Source: Ceratodon purpureus
Lineage: Eukaryota; Streptophyta; Bryopsida; Pseudoditrichales; Ditrichaceae
NCBI GenBank assembly: GCA_014871385.1
Contig: CM026423.1
Location: 5,432,967-5,496,966 of the forward strand
Reading direction: 5' to 3'
Length of the DNA: 64,000 nucleotides
Below the pieces are notes generated by a model. That model did no database searches. It was given only the letters and a program-made list of their open reading frames with translations, and was not told the DNA's origin. This document shows, piece after piece, positions 1 to 10,810 of the stretch. The position numbers were made by a program, and so were the translations under genes. The stretch's first letter is position 1. Each line of letters opens with the position of its first letter.

Positions 1-1
1 A

Positions 2-583
2 GGGAAAAGAAAGAAGACCAATGCTTTCCTTCCGACTGGGCTCTTACCCTGTGGCAATGAAGTTGATTCTTGTGTGCCTGTTGTCAGCTATGCGGGTGCA
101 GAAAACTTCCATACTGGGACGGAACCGTGGTGGCTTTCAAATTTTTCAGGAGTGATGACCGAAGCTTGTGGCCCTGTCACAGGAGCCAAGAGTATTTATG
201 AAGACGAGAAAGGTTATCTCGTCATGGTGAGCTTGCCTTTTACAGATATGCAAAGGTTGCGGGTTTCTTGGCGAAACACTGCAACACATGGCGTTTTGAA
301 GATTCATTGCACAAGCACAGCCAGGACTCCGACTGTGATGAGGGGCGACAGGACCTTCAAGTTGACTGATCCGAATCCAGAACATTGTCCACCAGGTGAT
401 TTCGTGCGAGAGATTGGACTTGCCACAAGAATTCCCGAGAACGCAGATTTGAAAGCCTTCTACGCAGAGGCCTGTGCAGGTCTAGAGATCATGGTTCCAA
501 AGCATAATGTGCTCTCGGAGGAGAGAGAAGTGCGGGTTTTTCTGCCACCTCAGATGAGTCAGACTGAAGCTCTACTATTGTAA
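2..583 (+). CDS. Hsp20-like (alpha-crystallin fold) protein, C-terminal part
   Basis: The frame is open from the window edge to a TAA at 581-583, so only the last exon or exons of a longer gene are present. The residue at 74 is a GTG valine, not a start. The readable part has LPCGNEVDS near the left edge, then a segment with GPVTGAKSIYEDEKGYLV, FKLTDPNPEHCPPGDFVREI, and a C-terminal MVPK followed by EVRVFLPP. This order (an Hsp20/p23-like beta-sandwich close to the C-terminus, with a long N-terminal region) matches the plant 'HSP20-like chaperone superfamily' proteins of about 500 residues, which are not classical small heat-shock proteins. No catalytic activity is expected and the specific role is unknown. 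The family assignment rests on remembered similarity and the exact orthologue is not certain. Confidence 0.75.
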   Translation, partial: GKRKKTNAFLPTGLLPCGNEVDSCVPVVSYAGAENFHTGTEPWWLSNFSGVMTEACGPVTGAKSIYEDEKGYLVMVSLPFTDMQRLRVSWRNTATHGVLKIHCTSTARTPTVMRGDRTFKLTDPNPEHCPPGDFVREIGLATRIPENADLKAFYAEACAGLEIMVPKHNVLSEEREVRVFLPPQMSQTEALLL

Positions 584-1141
584 GCACCATGTACGCAGTT
601 TGGCGGACAAGGCTATTTTCATCATGTACTATAGAAGTTGTAAATTGTCATTTTTATATTCATAGGTTATCCTTATGTTCGAGTCTTGTTGAGCTCTGTA
701 CAAAATTCCCAGAGCAATCTCGTTTTGTAAAAGAAAGACTTCTGAGCTGGAAGCTTGCAAGCGATTCTTCATTCTTCCCTCTGTTATTTATCGATCCTCT
801 AGATCGCATCTTTTGTCAAGTATTCGTGTCGTCTCTATTGTACATTTTGTAATCTTAATTTTTGGAGTTTCTTACATTATCTGAAAATGAGAAAATTTGT
901 ACAGTTTCTTGGAGAAGTCAGATGTGTGACATCAAGATGACAGCTTCTATGAAGGCGCAGTTTTTCCTTGGCACTGGCTTTTGGATTTTTCTGAAAGACA
1001 CAAAACTGCCTGTAAACTACAGTAAGGTAATCAAGCCAACGTGATGTTGGATCACATGAAAACCTTGCGAATAGAATACCCTATGAGGGTGGCTTTTCAT
1101 GGAGTGCCTGAACCCATCATATGATGATAACAGACAATAAA
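584..1141 (+). other. 3' UTR of the Hsp20-like gene with poly(A) signal
   Basis: T-rich sequence follows the TAA stop and contains no supported gene. A canonical AATAAA lies at 1136-1141 and is the likely polyadenylation signal. The short open frames here are ordinary 3' UTR sequence. Confidence 0.5.
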
Positions 1142-1597
1142 AGAACTTGCAGAGAATACTTTGGAAACGGAAAGTATGAGTTGTTATCTCCCAACACGTG
1201 GAAGTGATTCAAAATAGAGTTTCCTAGCTTCCGGCCTTATTTTCCCCAATTTTGTAAATGATTAAGTCAACTTATAATCTCCATTTCAATTATCATCAGC
1301 TCTACCTATCTCACAAGGTATCTTAAACCCTAAACCTATATGATCTTGTGTTGGGTTTAGGCTCTTGATCTTATGCTGGGGTTAGGCTCTTGATAGAAGA
1401 GCCACTTTTGTTCAACCTTGAGATATGACACTTTCTTGAACTTAACCACTAAGCAATTGTGACCATTTCTCACCAAAAACACTCAAAACAATGCCATTTT
1501 TTGCAAATAGTGAACAAACTAAACTTTAGTGTACCTTTTCGCATCATGAATCCAAGGATTTTACCTAAGACTTTTGGAAAATCACGCATATTTTTTT
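1142..1597. other. AT-rich intergenic sequence, no gene seen
   Basis: Contains a short imperfect direct repeat built on 'ggtttaggctcttgat' (about 1350-1400) and otherwise unremarkable AT-rich DNA up to the MITE at 1602. Confidence 0.5.
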
Positions 1598-1601
1598 TTA
1601 A

Positions 1602-2458
1602 CCCCTAAAGTTCTGAGGGTATATTTCATCAAAACTGCCTCAAAACAGCCCCTCTTCAAAGCAAGGTGAATTTTAAAAACTTGGGGTCTTTTTTAGTACA
1701 TCTAACCGTAAGATCTTTTAGCTAACTTCTATGTCTACATGTCCACCAAATCTTACACACTCATTCTTAACCAATCGCAAGATCATATCATTCAAAGTTG
1801 AAAAACGAGTTTTTTTTCCCTGCGCAAAAAGGGATCAGCAGTGTTTTGAAGGCTCAAATAACCATTTTTTTGCATTATGGATTTTGGGGGTTTTGATGCA
1901 CGTCAAAGAAGACTATGTTAGCTAATTTTGTTCTAAAGAATTATATTCAAAAAAGTTGTGGAAGGTTGCCAAAAAAATCATTTTCCGCTAGGGGGTATAC
2001 TAAAATTCACAAACAAAGGTCGTTTTTGGACAATAAAAATATCATATGAAAAAAAATTGGATTAAAAATCCGAACGGTGGGAACATGCTCTACTGCCTTC
2101 TCTATACATAGAAATTTTTATTTTTGAAAAATATTAAAATCTCAATTTTTGGTGGAATTTCAAAGTTTCGTCTTTGGGCAGATTTTCGCAGATTTTCGCA
2201 ATTTTGGGCAGTTTTGGGCAGAATTTGCTGCATTCATAGTGGCTTAGATAATTTCAGCAGCTGCCCAACGAGCAGCGTTTCACACTTAAACCTTCATAAT
2301 TTTTGATCCCAATGTCGAAATTGAAAAATAAAAATACGCACACGAAGATCTCCGAACGGCCCACCTTCAATAAAAATTTCAGAAAATCTCGATGTAAATT
2401 CATAGGTACATGCCTAAATTCCAAAAAAGCCCAAATGTGGATGATTGTCCTTTAGGGG
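1602..2458 (+). mobile_element. piggyBac-like MITE, copy 1
   Basis: A non-coding element of 857 bp bounded by TTAA on both sides (1598-1601 and 2459-2462). Its termini are CCCCTAAA at the left and TTTAGGGG at the right. TTAA target duplication with CCC...GGG ends is the hallmark of piggyBac-type transposons. The interior is homologous, in reverse orientation, to 51024-51861: shared stretches include the 'ggtatactaaaattca' segment, the 'ttggattaaaaatcc' segment and several 'ttttgggca' motifs. No transposase is encoded, so it would depend on a transposase supplied in trans; a piggyBac transposase relic lies at 59900-60660 in this window. Confidence 0.75.
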
Positions 2459-2462
2459 TTAA

Positions 2463-4740
2463 TAAATTTGTCGACATGCGTTAAAAGGTTATAGAATTTG
2501 TTTCATAAAACATTGTATTTTTCTATTCATTCCAAACTTGATAAGCACAATTTCATTTTTCTTTGTGTAAATTTCTTACACTATATAAGTTGGAGGTCAT
2601 ATACTAGTATGTACGTAATGTTAGTTATTTGTGCACCAAAGTCTAAAGAGTGTAAAAAAGTCTAGGATTGTAAAAAAAAAACTAAGGAACATGGATTTAC
2701 ATTATTATTGATACTCATTTCATGTTTTTCATTAGAATATATGAATCCGTGTGGTCAAAAAAAGGTTCATACACTTTTTTGAAGTAGAAGAAAAGTAGGT
2801 TTTTATTTTTATCTTTCGTGGACTAAGGAATTTTCAATTTTTTGCATCTTGACCAGAAAAAAAAGAAAATCTTTTATTCATGGAGTAATTCCACTATAAA
2901 AGAATTTATAATCTTCATGAATAAAACTCTACAATCTTCCATGAATAATTCCACTATAAAAGAATTTATTTTATATTGATAATTTCAAAAGAAATCATAT
3001 TAGTTACTTGTATGAAAAAAATATTTGAGGTGGTTGAGGGGTGTACGAAAAAATTTGAAGCTACCCGAAAAGTATAAAATCTGCTTCATATAAATATTTC
3101 TTCCATTTCTAAAAAGGAGTGAATAATCAAAAATAATAATTTCTTTGCATCTTTATCCTAAGATCATGCTTAGAATTACTAGAAGATTAAGTATAAATAA
3201 TGTCACTAAATTTAATGACAATGATTGGAAGATTGTAGAGTTTAAAGTAAGACACATTGTTTTCTTCTATCTTATTCAAACAAGATTGGGAAACTTTGAC
3301 TTATTTACAATGACTTGTACACCAAATTTTAGAGGTTGCAAAGGGACATGTCATTGCTAAAACTTATTTGAGAGGAACATGACTTTATATTATTCCTAGT
3401 AGTTGTTTTTTTTTTTGTTAATTCAATTTGTTATAGAATGTGAATCTGTAAGGTAAAGAAAAAGGTTTGTCTCTTCTTGAAGTAGGAAAAAAGAGCTTTA
3501 AAACACAGCAAAATTTCTACCTTTTAAGCAATAAAAAAGAGTTTTTTAACGCCTTGACCAATAAGGATCAGAAAACTTTGACTCCTCATAGAATGACATT
3601 TTTCCACCACAAAAGACTGTTTTTTTGACGATTTCAAATGAAATCATTTTAGTTATTTGTATAAGAAATCCCAAACTTAGTTGGAGAATGTAACAAGAAT
3701 TTTGGAGCTCCATGACAAGTAAAAAAAAAAAACCACTTTGAGTACTATAAACATTTTTTCCAATGTCTAGATACAATAAATGTTTTTTCCAATGTACAAT
3801 TCAATTTTTTTTTTATTCATGCATAGCTCTTGTAATTTCCTATGTCTAAGAAAATTTCAAAATCTTTAATTCAAAATTAACATTATAAGAATCTATCTAA
3901 TATTTCAAAAATCCCATTCTAAAACAATCGTCCTTTAGGGGTTACTAGATTTTGACAAGAAGTTAGTATACTTTGTGTTCAAAGTGCATGTTTTTCATTT
4001 GGTATGAAGAATTCTTATCGATTATTTGCTGTGTTATATAATTTTTAAACCAACAAAAATTATTTATATTTATATATTAGTGTAATCTAATGTAATCTAA
4101 GAAAATAAATCCACTAATATATAAGAATATGTTATGTAGAACCAATGTTGCATTCTTACCAATAAACCATATATTTGACATTTTCTATCAATAAGAAAAA
4201 GGCATAATTATATAATTTTGTATTGTTCATTCATCTTCAATCACTTTCATCCATTTATCTGAATTAAATATGCACAAAACATACTATAAATTAAGGTTTA
4301 TTTTGCATCTTTGTTCTTTAATCTTAAGAACTACAAACTTTGTAATAGATTTTGGCAAAATACTAGAGTTTGTATGACTTTATAGAAAGCCTTTGAGGAT
4401 GAATTTCCTTAGACATTCAAATCCATTATGAACATAATAATTCTTTTAATATTTTATTGAAACAAAAAATATGTGGACCATGGTATTTACAAAATGCCTA
4501 TAGAAGTAACACTTAATTTAAAAAATATTGTTACCATAATATCCTTAAAGTCAAGTCCAGAAATACAATAACTTCAAAGCCTTTGAAGTCTTAATAAAGT
4601 GTAAATATTACTATTGCAAATAAAATGTATGACAAAAATAAATCAAAATTCCATTATAGACAACCTTTAACACTATATTGAAACTTCTAGGGCCCATTAT
4701 TAAATTGGCTAATATAAATTGATAATATTTTTTCTCATTT
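2463..4740. other. AT-rich intergenic region, degenerate repeats
   Basis: No coding region is supported. The phrase 'gtcctttaggggtta' recurs at about 2448 and 3931 with loosely similar flanks, which suggests an old duplication or a second decayed transposon end. The segment 'aattccactataaaagaattta' occurs twice near 2890 and 2945. Everything else is low-complexity A/T sequence. Confidence 0.4.
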
Positions 4741-6960
4741 AAAACCTTAATTCTAGAAATGCTCTCCGCCCTCTCCGCTCTTTCTTCTTCTTTCTCCTAT
4801 CAATGCAAGTTTGACTTAGCATAGAAATACTAAATACTAGAGAGCACACAGGGAGAGAAGTTGAGATGCACAGCTGAAGAGCTCCGCATTTTCTGGTGAG
4901 GGGGGGTTCTGGGAGTTAGTCGCAGGAGTGGTGTGCAAGGCCAACATAGGGGCTGGCTATGTTGTGGAAGTCCTCCTTGCACTCTTTCTGTCTGTGTTTA
5001 TGTTAGAAGATTGAGGACTTGTGTTGGAAAGGACTTAACTCTGATTGAAACTAGATCTGACTCATTCTTTGTGTTGGTGATTCATTAGCAAAACATAGCA
5101 GAGCTGGGACTTGTGTTGGTGCTATGTTTTGTTATGCAAATGCCCACAATGTGATGCAGCACTAGATCTAGTTCCTCAGTAGGACTGTAGGAATACAGTA
5201 AGATATAGAGATCCTATGACATCTTCCTACAACTACTCTTAGAGCAACCCCAGATCCGGAAACCCCACTTTTCAAATGAACACACTAGGATTGTCAATGT
5301 TATGTCTTGCCATACTCCTCTCTTCCCTCTCTACAACCCTTCACTTCTCCACCCTAACCAGTTACACAACTAGAGATCTCACAAGTCACTCAACAGTTAG
5401 GATTGTCAACACACCACATGAACACACACTGCAATATCACAATAGGTCACAGTCACATGTACGCACAATGTTGTTTTTGTCTAGTGACTGCAGATCTAGA
5501 CAGACCAGCAAATCAAGCAGACCAAACGACTCACAGAACAGAAGGACACGGCAAGCTCAGCAACAGCCTGCGCATCTCCAACAAGAAGACAGCTACAATC
5601 CACCAAGGTGCAAAGGTAAGTCCCACAGATCTTCAGAATATATTCAAAATTGCTTATGCTCCATCTGGTGCTGCAAACACGCAGATACCACCAGCGGCCA
5701 ACAAGAAGGAAGGACAGGAGACTGCGAAGCACCGCAGATGCTGCAGCACAAGAAGACGCTGGTGAAAGCACCGAACAGAGGAGATCCCGCCTGCAACCAG
5801 TTGGAGCCATGCTCCAGCAGAACTGCGAAGCAAGAAGAAACAGAAGAAGGAAATCACGCGAGGACAGCTCCAACGACACGCTTGCTGCAGAAGACCAACA
5901 TGCTATGGAGCGTACGGAACAACCACCGAACCTGCACAAGGCACAAGGCAACAGAGAACCAAAATCAGAGCCAAGCCACGGAGCAGCAGCTACAAGTCAA
6001 GAAACGCAGCAAACAAAGCAATCAAGAGCAACATGACCAGCATCGAAACAAAACTGTAGTTGGCACTACAACAGTCAAGCAACGAAACCCAGCCATGCCG
6101 CCCAAACATACACAACCGCAAGAGCCAGGATCGTACCTAGAAGGCAACAAGTATCTCGTACAGCAAGTGATCTCGGACAAAATCGACACACACATCCAGA
6201 GGCTGGACACCACCGGCCTCAAGCAACGCCATAACTTGATACACTCCGAAGAAGATACACAGGCGCCCAATCCACATGCTGTTGGACACACACATCCCTG
6301 CAAGATCAACACTCTCCTCATCAGAAGTGCCAACAAGAAAGATCAAGAATGCTGCCCCTGCATTTTTTGCAGAAGCAACAGCAATGTTATCCCAAAGTAC
6401 CGCACCAACATCCACAGCCGCATCAAAGACACAAGCAACTGCAGCTACAGTAAGTACACCGGACCTGTCAACAACTGCAACCGCCCCAAGCAAACCAAAC
6501 GTACCAGGAGAGAAATCGCTCTGAAGGAAGCTGCAAAGGCTCTAAGCACCGATCGCAGCTGCAATAGTTGCTCAGCGAACGCAGCGGATGTCCACCAAGT
6601 ACAACGATGCCATGATGAGGAGAGCAACCTGTGTAGCTGCTCCAGCAAATACAACGGCCACAACCCCCGAAGAATTGCTGCGCGCCCCAACCAGGTAAGT
6701 AACCCTAAACCAAATTCCTTCACAAACAGTGAAAAACTAAACCAACCTAACAAAAAACTGTATGTAATTCTTCTTGAGAAAACAATTACCATTAGACATA
6801 GACCGCAAGATGTTGAGAACATGCAATCCAAAGGTCAAATGTATCAAAACCCTAACTTAGTTTACCAGCCGCATAAGAAATTATCTATCTACAGGAGGGA
6901 GACTTGTATGCGTGCTGCGAGCGGCGAGCGGTGAGCGGCGAGCGGAGATTTGGAGAGCGG
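4741..6960 (+). other. A/C-rich block with long overlapping open frames
   Basis: From about 5480 the sequence changes to an A- and C-rich, T-poor composition. All three forward frames are then open for long stretches; the longest is 5276-6934 (552 codons, rich in Q, T, N, K, R and S). Stop-poor composition explains this, and no frame shows a recognisable domain. Two strong donor-like GTAAGT sites follow open frames: at about 5614, and at 6693 after a frame ending in TTPEELLRAPT. A spliced gene or retroelement 5' exon is therefore possible but unproven. The right end (6893-6950) carries GCGAGCGG repeats that recur inverted at 20580-20635. I do not recognise a product. Confidence 0.3.
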
Positions 6961-7760
6961 CGAGCAGAAAATTGGGTCCAAAATCTTTAAAAAAGTAACT
7001 TTTTGACTAAAATTCGAATATAAATTTAGAATATTCGAACATTCTGAGAATATTCTCAGAATATTCTCAGAATATTTATAGAATCAGTAATTTTTTCTTA
7101 CCCTATAACCGTGGACTGAACTACAGTTTTTATAATAAAAATGTACTACCTTCCATCTTCGTTTATGTACTAATCCTATATTTTGTAATGTTCTTAAATT
7201 AAATTTCTAAAGTTTATGTCATTTTCTTCATATTATTACATCTCTTCCAATCATGTACATGGCATTCATCATATTACTTATTGTTTTAATTATTTGAATG
7301 TGTTTTCCTTTCTATCTTCTTCCATTCTAACCATCTTCTCAATTCCTACTCTGTCTATCCATTCTATTCCTCCATGCTATCCTCTAATTTGTATTGCCAA
7401 TATATCTTCTCATTAGTTTGTTCATTTTCTTCTTAATTATTCTTTATTCATTTTCTATCTTTTTTTTTTTTTCCATTTCAGTTTTTACATTTAAAGAATA
7501 AAATGGCTATTAATTTGTATTGATGGCACTAGTACAGTCCAACTTTTAGGAGAGACAATGTACAAAGGGCCTTTGTCCAAAGTTAATACTATTCTTACTT
7601 GATGAAGTAAAGTGAATGACAAAACCTTTATATTGAAATAGGTAATACGAAAATTGTATTGCTGACTCAGTACAAGGAAAAATTCAATCACCAATGACTA
7701 AGCATCCCCATTAACCACCGTCCACTATGTGAATGCCTGTCGTCCAAAGTATCCTGCCGC
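6961..7760. other. AT-rich spacer, no gene seen
   Basis: Includes a short self-complementary run built from repeated GAATATTCTCA units at about 7045-7075 and a T/C-rich tract at 7200-7480. No coding or RNA feature is supported. Confidence 0.4.
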
Positions 7761-9133
7761 CTATTTTTTGGCCAAGGGGTGAGTCAAGATTCCACTCTCT
7801 AGGACTAGCTTGATTTTGTTGAAACTAAAGGTAGGCGCATGGATGAAAAGGTCCGTCTCGGGATCACGGCTGCAGACCTTCAAGAAGATGTGATAGATGT
7901 GCTTATAGTACGTAAACTGAATCCTACCTCGGAACTTAGTCATTGTCTTCTTGAATGCAGGGCAAGTGCAGCCAGGGTAGGAGTTGATGGTGATCTTGTA
8001 CTGTGTGATGTTAGGAGCAATGCCCGAATCCAACCCGATGATGCAACCATGGCCCGGGTGAGGTATCATAGTGACAGAACGGAGGCGAGCTGTGAGGGAC
8101 TTGGAGGAGCCCATGGAGAGTCGCTGCGCCGGGTTAGGGCGAGTGGCAGTTTGCTTCACCATCTTGCCGTCTCTCTTGCCTGGGTAGCGGTTTGCATCTG
8201 CGGGAACAGGCACCGAACTGAGATTTGCAGGAGGCGGGGCAGACGAGAAGAGGCGTTCTGGGGAGACCGGCTTCTTCTGCGGAAGTTGAAACCCTGCTGC
8301 TTCATGGGCGAGGATTTCTATGAGTTTGGGGTTTGTATCTTGTTTCATTGGCCAGACCTCTAGAATCCAAGGCATTTCTTGGTCCACTGAGTATCTAGCT
8401 ATCCACTTGCGCCTTGTGCCTTTCACGCACCTCTCAATGTCATCGGGGTAGAAGAAGAACTATGTCCTCTCAGATGTGTTCCTACGTATGTTAGTCCAAA
8501 CCTTGGTGTAGGTAGGTACAGCAGTGCAATTTGCGCCCCTGACAATTCTCTCAATACACCTCTTTTTTGTAACAGCTCTCTGGGCCCTACGTTCTGCCAT
8601 CCTAAGCTTCAGTTCCTTCTTCGATGGACGTGTTCCGCCTACGTCATCTTTGAGGAACTGGTAGTAGTTAACAACCTGTAGAAATCGCTGAACAAAATCG
8701 TCCACCGTGGCAACGTAGAGGTCACTGCCGTGGTTTCCTGAAGCTTGGAGCCACTTGTTATGAATTGTTTCGACGAGATTACAGGTGGGAATTTTTGTGA
8801 GTTCTTCTTCCGTAAATTTCTGGAGTTTAGACAATGGAAGGAGTTAGATTCAATGATAGAAGTTTTGTCATTTAGATTTATCAAAAAAATTGAAGGGAGC
8901 AGCACAGTTTAGGAAAATCATACCGCAGACATGAATCCCCTCCATTGGCGAAGAAAAGAAGCACGTGATTTAGGACATCGACTGACTGCCAAGAGATATT
9001 CCGCCAGCACATCCACGGAAGGACCAACATCTAAAATCGAAGGAGCTCGGATGAACACAACACGACAAGTCTTCGAACCTCCTTCTTGTGAGGCTAGAGT
9101 TGGCACTGAGAGCTCCACTTCAAAGCTATTGAG
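7761..9133 (-). pseudogene. Dispersed gene-family copy with SWIM-like motif, one internal TAG
   Basis: Two exons splice in phase. Exon 9133-8924 follows the acceptor TTTTGTGCAG and ends at a GTATGA donor. Exon 8819-7761 follows an acceptor ending in CTCCAG. The first exon encodes a segment around VGPSVDVLAEYLLAVSRC and FLRQWRGFMSA. The second encodes TCNLVETIHNKWLQASGN and DLYVATVDDFVQRFLQ, then PGCTCPAF followed about 20 residues later by YYKHIYHIF. That spacing resembles a SWIM zinc finger (CxC...CxH) whose third ligand Cys is replaced by Tyr. The frame is interrupted by a single TAG at 8460-8462 and otherwise stays open to a TAG at 7761-7763. There is no frameshift. The family looks like a dispersed transposase-related or plant-specific repeat gene; I cannot name it. 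Confidence 0.55.
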
Positions 9134-9640
9134 CTGCACAAAAGATAAATAATCACTTTTAGTCGGAGAAAAGACTGCTCCAATTACTTGGATCATGCTT
9201 TCTACAATAAAGATAAAAAGAAACTGATCTTGATAGAGAATATCTTACAGTGCTTCAAACTAATAATAAACCATAGAATTATGAAAAATGGCGTGGTCTA
9301 AGAAGGTTACCTGGTTACCTCGTTACCAAAAAAGTTGCGGTGAACGCTGCATGGAAGACATTCCGCTCCATTTTCACCGTAATCAGCAATAGAGATTTAT
9401 CACCTTGGTATGCATTGCAAATTTCAGCACCACAGAATCATCTAGAACATAATGATCCAGAGCAATCCTATAACTGATGACAAGAGATTATAGAAGCTAG
9501 GAGGGAATTTTACACAGGTCCAGCGGTTGCAGCAATGGAGCAAGCTTCAAAGGCCAGCGATGATCCAGGTGATGCGATGCAGCAAACCACAATGGTGGCG
9601 CATCCAATTTCACAAGCGTGTACCGCACATCGAATGTCTT
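9134..9640. other. Intergenic sequence upstream of the SWIM-like copy
   Basis: Upstream exons of the SWIM-like copy may lie here, but none could be placed with confidence. A short forward frame starting at 9536 shows no recognisable domain. Confidence 0.3.
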
Positions 9641-9649
9641 CTAGTTGGT

Positions 9650-10800
9650 GCTCATAGCACCGCCATTAACGGCAGTGGTCTAATGCTCCATTCAAGACAC
9701 TTCACAGTGAGTACAAAAGTCAATTCTATTCTAAAAAACAGGCAACCCCATTCAGACCAATCTTGTTGCCGGTAGGGGACTAAAGGAGACATGTGAATTT
9801 TGAATCTCCTTTAATGTGAATCGAAATCCTTCTATTCTTCTACTTTATTTGAATTCATCTATTAAAAAATTTGTTTGTGTAATTTATATGAATCTCGTAT
9901 TTATAATATTTTTGGACAGCCCTTAAATTTTGGATTAGCACAATGCAAATTGTTGTTTCATTAATATATTCGTCCTCTAAAAATTTTATTTGGAAACTCA
10001 TTCAACTAAAAAATTTCCTATTTGGTCCTATAAGAGGTGTTTGAGAGAAATGAGGTTTCATCTTACATTGTTAAATTGTAAATAAGACCTTCGCTGGCAA
10101 TTGTAGTAGTCAAAACATGAACATCTGGATGTTGAATTTGACCTCTTAAAACCACTGGCGTCAACGGCAGTGGTCCAAAAGGGCATTTTTGGATTTTGAT
10201 TTCGACCCCTTGAAACCACATTCGTCATCCAAAGGGCCATTTTTGGATGTTGAATTTGACCCCTTAAAATTACTACCGTTGACAACAGTGGTCCGAAGGG
10301 GCATTATTGGTATTTGAACTCGACCCCCTTGAAACAGCGGAGGATACTTCTTGAGACGTGCCATTGACAACACAACCTCCACAGCAGATTCATTTTAACA
10401 GATTAAATGACCAAAAGAAGGCTCAAAAAGTACAGCTGTTAACGACACTCTTTTTTAGCCCTTTATCAAATCTGAAGAAATTGTCAAGAAAACCTTCAAT
10501 TAGATACTTCAAGTCCTTCAAATTGCAGTAAAAAAGTACTACCGTGAACGACACTACCTCTGAAGGTCATCAAAAAATAATTTTGAGTCCATAATTGATT
10601 GATAAAGGCTATTTTAAGGAATTTGTAGGTATTTTGTGCATCTGGGAGGCACTTTTGGGAAACTGCCTTTAATGGGACATCCTTTTCAGATGCATTATGA
10701 GTAATTTTGAAGCTCAAATTGTCCTATATTTGATTCAGTTCCAAGTCCTTAACAACCACTGTTTCCCCTCAGATCTGCTCTTAAAAAAAGTGCTCTTGGT
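9650..10800. repeat. Degenerate repeats carrying diverged CCACTGCCGTTAACGG cores
   Basis: Diverged copies of a palindromic core occur at about 9667 (CCATTAACGGCAGTGG), 10162 (CACTGGCGTCAACGGCAGTG), 10222, 10280 (ACCGTTGACAACAGTGG) and more weakly at 10365 and 10545. Between 10140 and 10330 the flanks form a tandem of about 59/118 bp marked by 'gggcatttttgga' and 'gaccccttgaaa'. The sequence leads directly into the 182-bp satellite, whose unit centre carries the same core. No coding region is supported. Confidence 0.55.
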
Positions 10801-10810
10801 TTTTAGTTGT

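Noticed and set aside
5276..6934. 552-codon ORF as a confident gene
   Set aside because: All forward frames are open because the block is poor in T; there is no domain, and donor-like sites fall inside it. Kept only as a low-confidence block.
7040..7080. Heat-shock element cluster from repeated GAATATTCTCA
   Set aside because: The GAA/TTC spacing does not fit the nGAAnnTTCn register over consecutive units, and no adjacent gene is supported.
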